A stretch of 64,000 nt of DNA from Gammaproteobacteria bacterium (GCA_030066085.1 JASJCI010000025.1:62001-126000), one strand, 5' to 3'; shown: positions 53,065 to 63,096, numbered from the stretch's first letter. The notes: generated from the sequence alone by a model not told the origin. Numbers and translations: made by a program.

Positions 53065-54447
53065 TCAGGTCAGCGCGTCGTGCGCGAGGTCGAGGCACTT
53101 CCAGGCCAGTTCACCGAACTCGTCGATCTGTTCCCTGGTTACGATCAGCGGCGGCGATACCACCATGGCGTCGCCCACCGCGCGCATGACGAGATTGTTC
53201 TCGATGCAGAAGTCGCGGCAGCGATCGCCAGCCTTGACGTCCTTGTGAAAACGAACGTAGTTGTGCTTGTCCTTGACCAGCTCCAGCGCGCCGAACATGC
53301 CGACACCGCGTGCTTCGCCCACCAGCGGATGCTCGCCGAGCTCGCGCAGTTTTTGCTGGAAGTAGGGGGCGGTCGACTCGCGCACCGTGTCGACGATGTT
53401 GGTGCGTTGCATCAGCTTGAGATTGGCAATGGCAACCGCGGCACACACGGGATGGCCGGAATAGGTGTAACCGTGCGCCAGGTCGCCGCCGGCGGCGATG
53501 GTTTCCATCACGCGGTCCGCAACCATGACACCACCGATCGGCAGGTAGCCGGAGGAAAGGCCCTTGGCGATCGGCATCAGGTCGGGTTTCAGGTCGTAAT
53601 AGTTGGTGCCGAACCACTCGCCGGTGCGACCGAAGCCGCAGATGACCTCGTCGGCTACCAGTAGGATACCGTAGTGGTCGCAAATACGCTTGACCTCGGG
53701 CCAGTAGGTATCCGGCGGCACGATCACGCCACCGGCGCCCTGGATCGGTTCGGCGATGAACGCCGCGACCCGGTCGACACCGAGTTGTTCGATCTTGTTG
53801 GCAATGGCCTGCGCGGCCTCGCGGCCGAACTCGTCACGATCGATATCGCGGCCGAGTTCGCAGCGTTTGGCGAACCAGTTGGGCTCGTCGACGTGCACCA
53901 CGTCCGGAATGATGCCCCCCTGCTTGTGCATGTAATCCATGCCGCCGAGGCTCGAAGCCGCAATCGTGCTGCCGTGGTAGGCGTTCTTGCGGCTGATGAC
54001 GACACGCTTGTCCGGCTTGCCCATCAGGTCCCAGTAACGCCAGACGAGCCGCAGCACGGTGTCGTTGGCTTCCGAACCGGAACTGCAGAAGAAGGTGCGG
54101 TGAAAGTTTTCCGGGCTGATCTCGGCGAGCATGGCCGACAGTTCCGCGGCCGGCGGGGTCGACGTTTTGAAGAACGCATTGTAGTAGGGCAGCTGCTGAA
54201 TCTGCGTGTGCGCCGCCTCGATCAGGTCGGGCTGGCCATAGCCCATGTTGACGCACCACAGGCCGGCCATCATGTCGAGAATGCGGTTGCCGTCGGAATC
54301 GGTGAGGTATACGCCGTCGGCCGATTCGATGATCCGCGCGGGTTTTTGCTTCAGTTCCGCCGGGTTGGTGAATGGATGCACGTGATGCGCATCGAGGGAT
54401 TGCCATTTCTCGGTTTTGCTCATGTCGGCTGCGGTTGCCTGGCTCAT
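53065..54447 (-). CDS. spuC: Class III aminotransferase, putrescine-pyruvate aminotransferase-like
   Basis: DAHHVHPFTNPAELKQKPARIIESADGVYLTDSDGNRILD; LLVADEVICGFGRTGEWFG. Confidence 0.86.
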   Translation of the reverse strand: MSQATAADMSKTEKWQSLDAHHVHPFTNPAELKQKPARIIESADGVYLTDSDGNRILDMMAGLWCVNMGYGQPDLIEAAHTQIQQLPYYNAFFKTSTPPAAELSAMLAEISPENFHRTFFCSSGSEANDTVLRLVWRYWDLMGKPDKRVVISRKNAYHGSTIAASSLGGMDYMHKQGGIIPDVVHVDEPNWFAKRCELGRDIDRDEFGREAAQAIANKIEQLGVDRVAAFIAEPIQGAGGVIVPPDTYWPEVKRICDHYGILLVADEVICGFGRTGEWFGTNYYDLKPDLMPIAKGLSSGYLPIGGVMVADRVMETIAAGGDLAHGYTYSGHPVCAAVAIANLKLMQRTNIVDTVRESTAPYFQQKLRELGEHPLVGEARGVGMFGALELVKDKHNYVRFHKDVKAGDRCRDFCIENNLVMRAVGDAMVVSPPLIVTREQIDEFGELAWKCLDLAHDALT

Positions 54448-54459
54448 GACCTTGTCTCC

Positions 54460-55788
54460 TTATACTTTCAGCAGCAGGTGTTCCCGTTCCCACGGGCTGA
54501 TCACGTTCAGAAAATCGTCGAATTCGACCTCCTTGACCGCGACGTAGACGTCGATGAAGCGATCGCCGAGGATTTCGCGCAGATCGTCGCACTCGGCCAG
54601 CCGCTGCAGCGAATCGTACCAGTGGCGCGACAGCTGCATCGGTTCGTCGTAGGCGCTGCCGGTCATCGGTTCATCGGGCTTGAGGCCCTTTTTCATGCCG
54701 ACGTAACCGCAGGCCAGCGACGTGGCAATCGCGAGGTAGGGATTGACGTCGGCCGAGGCGAGCCGGTTTTCGACGCGCATCGAGTTCGGATGGTTGTCGG
54801 GGATACGAAAACCGGTGGTGCGGTTGTCGAAACCCCAGTGAAAATTGATCGGCGCCGACATCTCGCGCACGATGCGCCGATACGAATTGACGTAGGGCAG
54901 CATCAGCGCCATGGCCTGCGGCATCAGCTGCTGCAGGCCGGCGATGTGACTCAGCAGCAGCTCGTTGGGTTCGCCCTCGGGGGTCGACAGCAGGTTCTTG
55001 CCGGAGTCCAGGTCTTCCACGCTCTGGTGGATGTGCATCGCGCTGCCGGGCTGCGCCTGCATCGGCTTGGCCATAAACGTCGCGTACAGATCGTGCCGCA
55101 GCGCCGCTTCGCGCACGGTGCGCTTGAACAGGAAGGCCTGGTCGGCGAGTTCGAGCGGATCGCCGTGCAGCAGGTTGATTTCCATCTGTCCGGTGCCTTC
55201 CTCGTGGATCAGGGTGTCGATCTCGAGCCCCTGGCCCTCGCAGAAGTCGTACATGTCATCGAACATCGGGTCGAAGTCGTTGACCGCGTCGATGTTGAAC
55301 GACTGGCCGGCGCGTTCGGCGCGACCGGTGCGCCCCACCGGCGGCAACAGCGGATTCTTCGGGTCGAGGTTAGGTTGCAGCAGGTAAAACTCGAGTTCGG
55401 GCGCGACCACCGGTTTCCAGCCGGCGTCGCGATAAGCCTCGAGCACGCGCCGCAGGACCTGCCGCGGTGAGTTTTCGATCGGCTTGCCGTCCATGTCGTA
55501 GCAGTCGTGGATGACCTGGGCCGAGGGTTCACGCGCCCACGGCAGCAGGCGGATCGTGTAGGGATCCGGTTCGAGCACCATGTCGACGTCGAGCGGATTG
55601 ATTTCATCCCAGATGTCGTCGGGATAATCGCCGGTGACCGACTGCAAGAAGATGCCCTGCGGCATGCGCAGCACGCCCGCGCCGACGAACTTGGAGGCCG
55701 GCATGATCTTGCCGCGCGCGGAGCCGGCGAGGTCGGGCACGATGCACTCGACCTCGGTGATCTGGTGTTGTTCGATCCAGTCTTTCAT
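54460..55788 (-). CDS. puuA: Glutamine synthetase family, gamma-glutamylputrescine synthetase-like
   Basis: VAPELEFYLLQP; GSAMHIHQSV; genomic context. Confidence 0.88.
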   Translation of the reverse strand: MKDWIEQHQITEVECIVPDLAGSARGKIMPASKFVGAGVLRMPQGIFLQSVTGDYPDDIWDEINPLDVDMVLEPDPYTIRLLPWAREPSAQVIHDCYDMDGKPIENSPRQVLRRVLEAYRDAGWKPVVAPELEFYLLQPNLDPKNPLLPPVGRTGRAERAGQSFNIDAVNDFDPMFDDMYDFCEGQGLEIDTLIHEEGTGQMEINLLHGDPLELADQAFLFKRTVREAALRHDLYATFMAKPMQAQPGSAMHIHQSVEDLDSGKNLLSTPEGEPNELLLSHIAGLQQLMPQAMALMLPYVNSYRRIVREMSAPINFHWGFDNRTTGFRIPDNHPNSMRVENRLASADVNPYLAIATSLACGYVGMKKGLKPDEPMTGSAYDEPMQLSRHWYDSLQRLAECDDLREILGDRFIDVYVAVKEVEFDDFLNVISPWEREHLLLKV

Positions 55789-55825
55789 GCCCTGCCTTTA
55801 TCATGCCCCGGCGTACAATCAGGCA

Positions 55826-55854
55826 ATTGTGATCACAAAATTTGGCAAAGTCAA
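55826..55854 (-). promoter_or_regulatory. puuA-direction promoter with palindromic operator TTGTGATCACAA over the -10
   Basis: Minus strand TTGACT (55849-55854), 17 nt, CACAAT (55826-55831); palindrome 55827-55838. Confidence 0.55.
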
Positions 55855-55965
55855 TTGTCCTTTACCGGCCGTGAACGGTACCCGGCCGGACGATCATTGA
55901 CAGTCGATCGCTCCCGGGTTTAGCCTGTCACCAATCACGACGATCGGGGTTTACAGGGGTTGGTT

Positions 55966-56886
55966 ATGACAGATAGCTTCAGCTTGCGTTGTCGGCAGGA
56001 CGGCGGCGCTACGCCGGTGCTGACCGACTGGGGCGTCGACAGCGAATACGGTGTGCTGCGCGACGTACTGCTCGGTCCCGCGAACAATTACCGCTGGCGT
56101 GAAACCAGCTCGGTGTCGAAAAAAAGTATCCGGCGTAATTACGAATTCGACGCGGCGGTGGCGCAGCGGCAGCACGCCGAAATGGTTTCGGCTTACCAGT
56201 CGGCCGATGTGCAGGTGCACCTGCACCAGGCCGACCCGGCATTACCCTACCAGGTTTTTGCCCGCGATTCGTCGGTGATGACGCCCTACGGTGCGATCAT
56301 CACCAGCATGGCCAACTGGTGGCGTCGCGGTGAAAACTTTCGCGCGATCGAAACCTACCAGCGGCTCGGTATACCGATCTACGACTACGTCACCGCCGGT
56401 ACTTTCGAGGGTGGCGACTTCAACGTCATCGAACCGGGCTGTGTACTGATCGGCTGGGAAGGAGACGAGGGCCGCAGCCAGGAGCAGTCGGCGCTGCAAC
56501 TGAAAAACTGGTTCGAAGCCGAGGGCTGGGAAGTCAAGCTCGCCGACATCGATCCGTTCTACGTGCATATCGACCTGATGGTGGTCATGCTCGCCCCCAA
56601 GCTGGCCGCGGTCTGCCTCGAATCCACCGATGATGAAATCATCAGCTGGCTGAAATCGAAAAATATCGAAATCATCTCGGTGCCGTTCAAGGATACCCTC
56701 GACCTCGGCTGCAACGTGGTTGCGCTCGGCAACGACCGGGTGCTGTTGCCCGAGAAGAGTCACGTGTTGAAGGACAAGGTGCGCGCGCACGGGCTGGAGG
56801 TGTTCGACCCCGACGTATCGATGATCACGCCCGGCGGTGGCGGCGTGCACTGCATGTGCCAGGCACTGCGCCGGGATCCCGGATGA
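55966..56886 (+). CDS. Amidinotransferase/dimethylarginine dimethylaminohydrolase-like protein
   Basis: VLRDVLLGPANNYRWRE; FARDSSVMTPYGAII; FEGGDFNVI; GGGVHCMCQ (terminal Cys). Confidence 0.85.
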   Translation: MTDSFSLRCRQDGGATPVLTDWGVDSEYGVLRDVLLGPANNYRWRETSSVSKKSIRRNYEFDAAVAQRQHAEMVSAYQSADVQVHLHQADPALPYQVFARDSSVMTPYGAIITSMANWWRRGENFRAIETYQRLGIPIYDYVTAGTFEGGDFNVIEPGCVLIGWEGDEGRSQEQSALQLKNWFEAEGWEVKLADIDPFYVHIDLMVVMLAPKLAAVCLESTDDEIISWLKSKNIEIISVPFKDTLDLGCNVVALGNDRVLLPEKSHVLKDKVRAHGLEVFDPDVSMITPGGGGVHCMCQALRRDPG

Positions 56887-56921
56887 CGCGATCCCGGGTA
56901 AGCCTGTCAGCCTGCAAACGG

Positions 56922-57249
56922 TTCTCGCAAAGGCGCAAGGAGCGCCAGGGTTTGTATGCGGGTGCAAGACCGTTGACGTCGAGTCGTATTCAGATCTGTG
57001 CCAGGGGGTTCACGCGGGGATCGCGGAGGGGCGGGGAACGCAGGGAATTTCGGGTAGTGGTTCAGGCCGGGGGCTGGAAGCAGCTCTCGGCAACCGACCA
57101 GCCCCGGCACTCGACTACGATACGCCTCCGCAGTCTCTGCGCTCTCCGCGTGAAACCCTTTGCAGTGACCTGACCCCTTCGAGATAGCAATCCCTGGCAA
57201 CGCAACGAGCGTTGTTTGCGTCCCTGGCGGCTTTGTGTCCTGGCGAGAA
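56922..57249. repeat. Large nested imperfect inverted repeat
   Basis: Outer arms 56922-56953/57218-57249; middle arms ~57007-57045/57124-57156; inner GTAGTGGTTCAGGCCGGGGGCTGG versus CCAGCCCCGGCACTCGACTAC. Confidence 0.65.
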
Positions 57250-57267
57250 GCTGTCCGCGAAAATGGT

Positions 57268-58140
57268 CTAGTAGGCGCTGGGATGGGTGCCGTCCAGTGA
57301 CAGGATTTCGCGGTAGGTCTCCGGCCGGCGGTCGCGAAACAGGTTCCAGTACAGCCGGTGGTGATTGGCCGCCGCCAGGTCGACATCGCGCACCAGCACC
57401 GTTTCGTTTTGCTGGTCGCATTCGCCGAGCATTTCGCCGGTGTGGTCGCAGATGAAGCCGGCGCCGTAAAAACGAATGCTGCCGTTTTTGCCTTCCTCGG
57501 TGCCGATGCGGTTCGATGCGACGACCGGGACGATGTTGGCGGCGGCATGTCCGCGCATGGTGTTTTGCCAGTGTTTCAGGGCGATGCTGTCGTCGCTGTT
57601 CAGGTCGGAGCCGATCGCGCTCGGGTAAAGGATCAGTTCGGCGCCCTTGAGCGCGAGAATTCGCGCCGCTTCCGGAAACCATTGATCCCAGCAGATCAGT
57701 GCGCCGATCCTGCCGTGTTTCGTCTGCCAGACCGGGTATCCCGTGTCGCCGGGATTGAAGTAGTATTTCTCCGAGTAGCCCGGCGCGTCCGGGATGTGGG
57801 TCTTGCGGTACTTGCCGAGGATGCAGCCGTCGGCATCGACCATGACCAGCGTGTTGAACAGCGCGTTGTTGGCGCGCTCGAACACGCTGACCGGTAATAC
57901 CACGTCGAGCTCGCGCGCCAGCGCGGCCAGTCGCTGCACGGTCTCGTTATCCTCGACGGGAGTCGCCAGGTCGTAATAATCGCTGGATTCATCGATGCAG
58001 AAATAGGGCGTTTCGAACAGTTCCTGGATCAGGATGATCCGGGCGCCCTGTTGCGCCGCATCGCGGATCAGTTTCTCGGCGTTGGCGACGTTGGCAGCCT
58101 TGTCCCAGCTGCATTTCATCTGTGTGGTTGCGATCTTCAT
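57268..58140 (-). CDS. aguB: N-carbamoylputrescine amidase
   Basis: TQMKCSWDKAANVANAEKLIRDAAQQGARIILIQELFETPYFC; ICWDQWFPEAAR. Confidence 0.95.
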   Translation of the reverse strand: MKIATTQMKCSWDKAANVANAEKLIRDAAQQGARIILIQELFETPYFCIDESSDYYDLATPVEDNETVQRLAALARELDVVLPVSVFERANNALFNTLVMVDADGCILGKYRKTHIPDAPGYSEKYYFNPGDTGYPVWQTKHGRIGALICWDQWFPEAARILALKGAELILYPSAIGSDLNSDDSIALKHWQNTMRGHAAANIVPVVASNRIGTEEGKNGSIRFYGAGFICDHTGEMLGECDQQNETVLVRDVDLAAANHHRLYWNLFRDRRPETYREILSLDGTHPSAY

Positions 58141-58180
58141 GATTTCCTCCGCTACGGATCAATCGTAAGTCTGGTCCTTT

Positions 58181-59239
58181 TTACCCGGCCGCCGGAACCT
58201 GTTGCGTAACGCAACCGATGCCGCCGCCGCCGACAGCCTGCCAGTAGCTCGGGACCGGCACGATCGTCCGCCCCGGGTAAGCCTGCTCGAGGATGCGGTA
58301 GCCGATTTGATCCAGCTTCGGATCGACCTCGGGCGCAATGATTGCATCGTTGAGCACGTAGGCATTGGTGTAGGGAATGACCAGCGGATTTGCGTCCGGC
58401 GACTCGGCGTAGGGCAGCACGTCCATTTCGATGATCTCGAGCTTGCGGCCGCGCGCGTCGCGTGCCCGCGACAGGCGCTGCAGGTTGTCGGCCAGCAGAT
58501 CGTAATTCGGATTGCTCTTGTCCCGGGTAGTCTGCACCAGCACCACGCCCGGCGCGACGAATTCGACCTCGTTGTCGACGTGACCGTCGGTCTCCGTGTC
58601 CTCGACCAGGCCCAGCTCCAGCCAGATTACCCGTTCGATCCCGAGCCATGCCTGCAGGCTCTGTTCGACATCCTCGCGGGTATAGCCTGCGTAACGGTTC
58701 GGGTTGAGCATGACCTGCTCGGTCGTGATCACCGTCGCGTCGCCGTCGAAAGATACACCGCCGCCCTCGCAGATGAAGTCGGTGTGAAAGCTTCTGAGCC
58801 CGAGCCGCTCGATGACCCGAGCGGGCATCCGGCGCGTCTTTTCGAACACGGTGCGGCCACCCCAGCCGTTGAAATCGAAATGCACGCCGGCAACTTCGTT
58901 GTCCCCGTTGCGCACGAATATCGGGCCGTTGTCGCGAATCCAGCAGCAGTCGACCGGAATCTCGTAAAACTCGATGTTCGCTACATCGCCAAGCGCCGAT
59001 TTTGCGCTGTCCAGGTCGCGCGGATCGACAACCAGTTTCACCGGCTCGAACCGGGCTATTGCCGTCGCCAGCGCGACGATCTCCTCGCGAAAGCCGTCGA
59101 CGTCGGTACCGACAGCTTCCTCGATCGGCGGGTAAGTGACCAGGGTGCAGTCGTGCCGCTCGAAGCGGGCCGGAACGCTATATCCCTGGGCATGGGGCGT
59201 TGCTACGGGGTCGGCTTGCCGCTGTGTCTGTTCCATCAC
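58181..59239 (-). CDS. aguA: Agmatine deiminase
   Basis: DCCWIRDNGPIFV; FICEGGGVSFDGDATVITTEQVMLNPNR; GGGIGCVTQQVP. Confidence 0.95.
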   Translation of the reverse strand: MMEQTQRQADPVATPHAQGYSVPARFERHDCTLVTYPPIEEAVGTDVDGFREEIVALATAIARFEPVKLVVDPRDLDSAKSALGDVANIEFYEIPVDCCWIRDNGPIFVRNGDNEVAGVHFDFNGWGGRTVFEKTRRMPARVIERLGLRSFHTDFICEGGGVSFDGDATVITTEQVMLNPNRYAGYTREDVEQSLQAWLGIERVIWLELGLVEDTETDGHVDNEVEFVAPGVVLVQTTRDKSNPNYDLLADNLQRLSRARDARGRKLEIIEMDVLPYAESPDANPLVIPYTNAYVLNDAIIAPEVDPKLDQIGYRILEQAYPGRTIVPVPSYWQAVGGGGIGCVTQQVPAAG

Positions 59240-59274
59240 GGGTCTCCAGGCATGGTTTTCGGTGAAAGACCCAT

Positions 59275-59339
59275 AATCTAGCCGAGCAAAAACTTATAGT
59301 CAATAAAAAATTTAACTAAGAATAATTTTTTGCTATGAT
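59275..59339. promoter_or_regulatory. Divergent aguA/tetR promoters with AT-rich inverted repeat
   Basis: Plus strand TTTAAC (59311)-17 nt-TATGAT (59334); minus strand TTGACT (59298-59303)-17 nt-TAGATT (59275-59280); ATAGTCAATAAAAAATT versus AATAATTTTTTGCTAT. Confidence 0.6.
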
Positions 59340-59371
59340 CGTCGTATTATTCTTGTTACAGGGGCAAGCCC

Positions 59372-60058
59372 TTGAACACCACTGCAATGTTTTCGCACTC
59401 GATTACGGGACAGGGCCCGGACGCAAAGGCAGCCGGCGAGCCCGGGTTACGCGAGCGGCAAAAGCTGGCGCGCAGCGAACGGATCCTGGCCGCGGCAGGT
59501 GAGCTGTTCAACAGCCAGGGATTCGAGCACGCGACCATGGCGGCAATCGCGAGAGGTGCGGAAGTCTCGACACCGACCGTGTTCAATTATTTCAAGACCA
59601 AGGACGAGTTGCTGCTGGCGCTGGTGCTGCAGGTGCATTACCGGACCCGCAAGCGGGTGAGCGCTTTTTCGCCGGCGGCATCTGCCGATCCGGTCGAATC
59701 CATCTGCGAATTTCTCGAGATGTATACCCGGCAGTCGCTCGAATCGATCAGCCGGCAAACCTGGCGGCATGTCGAGTCGACGCGAATCCGGATGCCCGGT
59801 TCGAATTTCGTCAAGCGCTACGACGCCTTGTCCGACGAGATGCTGGTCGATTTCCGGGATTTCGTAGCAGGCCTGCCGGATGCTGTGCCGGGCTTAAATG
59901 TCGCTGGCCTGGAAACCGTGGCGGGCGTTGTTTTCAATCACTGGAGCGCGCTGTTTATCGAGTTGATCCGTGACGACACGGCAACGATCGACGAGCACGT
60001 CGATCGCTTGCAGGAAGATCTGCAGGTGGTCCTGACCGCGGTATTGCCGACCGCCTGA
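59372..60058 (+). CDS. TetR/AcrR family regulator, AguR-like by context
   Basis: RILAAAGELFNSQGFEHATMAAIARGAEVSTPTVFNYFKTKDELLLAL; divergent from aguA-aguB. Confidence 0.9.
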   Translation: MNTTAMFSHSITGQGPDAKAAGEPGLRERQKLARSERILAAAGELFNSQGFEHATMAAIARGAEVSTPTVFNYFKTKDELLLALVLQVHYRTRKRVSAFSPAASADPVESICEFLEMYTRQSLESISRQTWRHVESTRIRMPGSNFVKRYDALSDEMLVDFRDFVAGLPDAVPGLNVAGLETVAGVVFNHWSALFIELIRDDTATIDEHVDRLQEDLQVVLTAVLPTA

Positions 60059-60105
60059 GGTGTTCCCGGAGCGGGAGCCCGGTCGGTCAGTTCTTTTCCG
60101 CTAAA

Positions 60106-60128
60106 ACGGGGTACGTCCCCCTTTTTTT
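60106..60128 (+). terminator. Probable terminator of the tetR gene
   Basis: CGGGGTACGTCCCC followed by CTTTTTTT. Confidence 0.6.
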
Positions 60129-60134
60129 GGTGCG

Positions 60135-60974
60135 TCAGTTTTTCTCGGCGGACATCTGCATGTCGAGTGCGCGCTGCTTTTGCTGGCGCAGCATGATGTA
60201 ACCGGCAACGATCACGCCGATCGCTACCACCAGGATGATGATCGTCGCCAGCGCGTTGATGTCGGGCCGCAATCCGAGCCGGATACGCGAGTAAATCAGG
60301 ATCGGCAACGTGGTCGAACCCGGGCCGGTAACGAAGCTGGCGATGATCAGGTCGTCCAGCGACAGCGTAAACGCCAGCAGCCAGCCGGCGAGCATGCCGG
60401 GCGCGAGCAGCGGCAGCGTGATATCGGTCAATACGCGGAACGGCTTGGCGCCGAGATCCTGCGCGGCTTCCTCGAGGTCCTGCGCCATGCCGGCGAGGCG
60501 CGACTGGATGATGACCGCCACGTAGGCCATCGAGAAGGTGATGTGCGCGATCGTGATCGTGGTGAAGCCGCGTTCGTTCGGCCAGCCGATCGTCTCCTGC
60601 AGCCAGATGAACAGCAGCAGCAGCGACAGGCCGGTGATGACCTCGGGCATGACCAGCGGCGCGGAGATCATGCCGGAAAACAGCGTGCGTCCGCGGAAGC
60701 GGCCGAAACGCACCAGCGCCAGCCCGGCGAGAGTGCCGAGGATGGTCGCGAAACATGCATTGACGGAGGCAATCTTCAGGCTCAGCGTCAGCGCATCCCA
60801 GACCTCGGGGCTGCGAAACAGTTCGCCGTACCACTTGGTCGAGAAACCACCCCAGATCTGCACGATCCGGGAACTGTTGAAGGAATACAGGATCAGCAGC
60901 AGCATCGGCACGTACAGGAAGGCCATGCCGAAGGCCAGCACCGAGATCAGGAAGATCGAACGCTTGCCGTTCAT
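60135..60974 (-). CDS. potI: Putrescine/spermidine ABC transporter permease
   Basis: FNSSRIVQIWGGFSTKWYGELF; EEAAQDLGAKPFRVLTDITLPLLAPG. Confidence 0.93.
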   Translation of the reverse strand: MNGKRSIFLISVLAFGMAFLYVPMLLLILYSFNSSRIVQIWGGFSTKWYGELFRSPEVWDALTLSLKIASVNACFATILGTLAGLALVRFGRFRGRTLFSGMISAPLVMPEVITGLSLLLLFIWLQETIGWPNERGFTTITIAHITFSMAYVAVIIQSRLAGMAQDLEEAAQDLGAKPFRVLTDITLPLLAPGMLAGWLLAFTLSLDDLIIASFVTGPGSTTLPILIYSRIRLGLRPDINALATIIILVVAIGVIVAGYIMLRQQKQRALDMQMSAEKN

Positions 60975-61927
60975 TTGAGCCCGTCCTCCTTCGCCTGCAC
61001 GTGTTGATACAGCATCATCGGCAGCACCAGCACCAGCAGCAGCGCGATTGCCACCGCCGATGCAACCGGCCAGTCGATGTTGGCGTTGAACTCGTTGTAC
61101 AGCACGCGCCCGATCATGAGCACGTTACCGCCGCCGAGCAGGTCGGGTATCACGTATTCGCCGGTTGCCGGAATGAACACCAGCAGCGAGCCGGCGAGGA
61201 TTCCGGGCGCGGTCATCGGCAGGGTCACCGTGGCAAAGGTCGTCATCGGCTTGGCGCCGAGATCGGCCGCGGCCTCGAGCAGCGTCCAGTCGAGTTTTTC
61301 CATGTTGGCGTACAGCGGCAGGATCATGAACGGCACGTAGGTGTAGACGATGCCGATGTAGACCGCGGTATGCGTATAGAGCAATCGCAGCGGCTCGAAA
61401 CCGAGCCAGCGGATGAAGTCGTTGACCAGGCCCTGGTCGGCGAGTATCCCCATCCAGGCATAGACGCGCAGCAGGAACGAGGTCCAGAACGGCAGGATGA
61501 TCAACATCAGCAGGATGTGCTTGGTAGTGTGGCTCGAGCGCACGATGGCATAGGCGATCGGGTAGCCGACCAGCAGGCACAGCAGGGTCGAGATCGACGA
61601 TATTTTCAGCGAACTGAGGTAGGTGTTGACGTACAGATCGTCTTCCCACAGGTAGGCGAAATTGTCGATCACGAGGCGCACGTGCATGATGCCTTCGTCG
61701 ACCCATTCGATCATCGGCGTGTACGGCGGGCTCGCAATCGTGGTCTCGGCCAGGCTGATCTTGAGCACGAAGTAAAACGGCGCCAGGAAGAACAGTAACA
61801 GCCACGCGAAAGGCACGAACAGCACCAGCTTGCGCCAGTTGTTTTGCAGGAAATGGGTCGCCCAGTAGAGCGCTTTTTCCCGCAAGCCGGCTTCCGCTGG
61901 CAGGACTGCGTCGGGTGGCGTACTCAT
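60971..61927 (-). CDS. potH: Putrescine/spermidine ABC transporter permease
   Basis: LLEAAADLGAKPMTTFATVTLPMTAPGILAG; order potF-G-H-I. Confidence 0.93.
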   Translation of the reverse strand: MSTPPDAVLPAEAGLREKALYWATHFLQNNWRKLVLFVPFAWLLLFFLAPFYFVLKISLAETTIASPPYTPMIEWVDEGIMHVRLVIDNFAYLWEDDLYVNTYLSSLKISSISTLLCLLVGYPIAYAIVRSSHTTKHILLMLIILPFWTSFLLRVYAWMGILADQGLVNDFIRWLGFEPLRLLYTHTAVYIGIVYTYVPFMILPLYANMEKLDWTLLEAAADLGAKPMTTFATVTLPMTAPGILAGSLLVFIPATGEYVIPDLLGGGNVLMIGRVLYNEFNANIDWPVASAVAIALLLVLVLPMMLYQHVQAKEDGLK

Positions 61928-63075
61928 TTGGTCAGCACCACGGAACTGGAGGCGTCCCAGCTGAGATACACTTCCTGGTCCCAGTCGATCGGCGGCACCG
62001 CTTCCTTCGGCCGCAACATGTTGGGCGAGGTGATTTCGACCAGGTGGTCGCCGTCGACCTGCACGCGGTAGGTCGAGCTGCCGCCGAGGTAACCGATATC
62101 GTGCACCATGCCCTTGATCATGTTGGTGCGGCTATCGGCATTGTCGGGGCTGTCCTTGGAAATGCGCACCTTCTCCGGGCGCAGCGCGACCCAGACCTTG
62201 GTGCCCTCGGGGATCGACATGCCGTGGTCGATGTAAAACTCGCAGTCCGGGTGTTTGCTTTCGACGATGACGTGGTCGTCGCCGTTTTCGATGATGCGGC
62301 CCTCGAACATGTTGGCGTTGCCGATGAAATTGGCGACCACGCGCGAGGTCGGGAACTCGTAAATCTCGGTCGGCGTACCGATCTGCATGAAACGCCCGGC
62401 ATCCATGATCGCGATGCGGGTCGACAGCGTCATCGCTTCTTCCTGGTCGTGGGTAACGACGACGAAGGTGACCCCCAGCTGCTCCTGGATATTCATCAGC
62501 TCGTACTGGGTCTGGTCGCGCAGGCGCTTGTCGAGCGCCCCCAGCGGCTCGTCGAGCAGCAGCACCTTGGGTTGTTTGACCAGCGAACGCGCCAGTGCGA
62601 CCCGCTGCTGCTGTCCACCCGACAGCTGGTGCGGTTTGCGCCTGGCGAACTGGGTCAGTTCGACCATCGCCAGCATGTCGCTGACGCGCTGTTCGATTTC
62701 GTCCCCGGGCACGCGGTCACGCTTGAGGCCGTAGGCGACGTTTTTTTCCACCGTCATGTGCGGAAACAGCGCGTACGACTGGAACATCATGTTGACCGGC
62801 CGCTCGTACGGCGGCACATCGTTCATGTTTTGCCCGTCGATCAGGATCGTGCCCGATGATGGCGTCTCGAAGCCGGCCAGCATGCGCAGCAGGGTCGACT
62901 TGCCGCAGCCGGAGCCGCCCAGCAGGCAAAACAGTTCGCCCTTGTATATTTCCAGGTCGACGCTGTCGACCGCGGTGAAATCGCCGAAGTGTTTACTGAC
63001 GCTCTGGACCTTGATGAACGGTTCCGCCTCGGGATCCATCCAGGGTCTTTCGGAATAGTCAGGTGACTGCGTCAT
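61924..63075 (-). CDS. potG: Putrescine/spermidine ABC transporter ATP-binding protein
   Basis: LLGGSGCGKSTLLRMLAGFE; LSGGQQQRVALARSLV; LLDEPLGALDKRLR. Confidence 0.95.
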   Translation of the reverse strand: MTQSPDYSERPWMDPEAEPFIKVQSVSKHFGDFTAVDSVDLEIYKGELFCLLGGSGCGKSTLLRMLAGFETPSSGTILIDGQNMNDVPPYERPVNMMFQSYALFPHMTVEKNVAYGLKRDRVPGDEIEQRVSDMLAMVELTQFARRKPHQLSGGQQQRVALARSLVKQPKVLLLDEPLGALDKRLRDQTQYELMNIQEQLGVTFVVVTHDQEEAMTLSTRIAIMDAGRFMQIGTPTEIYEFPTSRVVANFIGNANMFEGRIIENGDDHVIVESKHPDCEFYIDHGMSIPEGTKVWVALRPEKVRISKDSPDNADSRTNMIKGMVHDIGYLGGSSTYRVQVDGDHLVEITSPNMLRPKEAVPPIDWDQEVYLSWDASSSVVLTK

Positions 63076-63096
63076 GTGGCCCCCCTCTGCCCTGAC

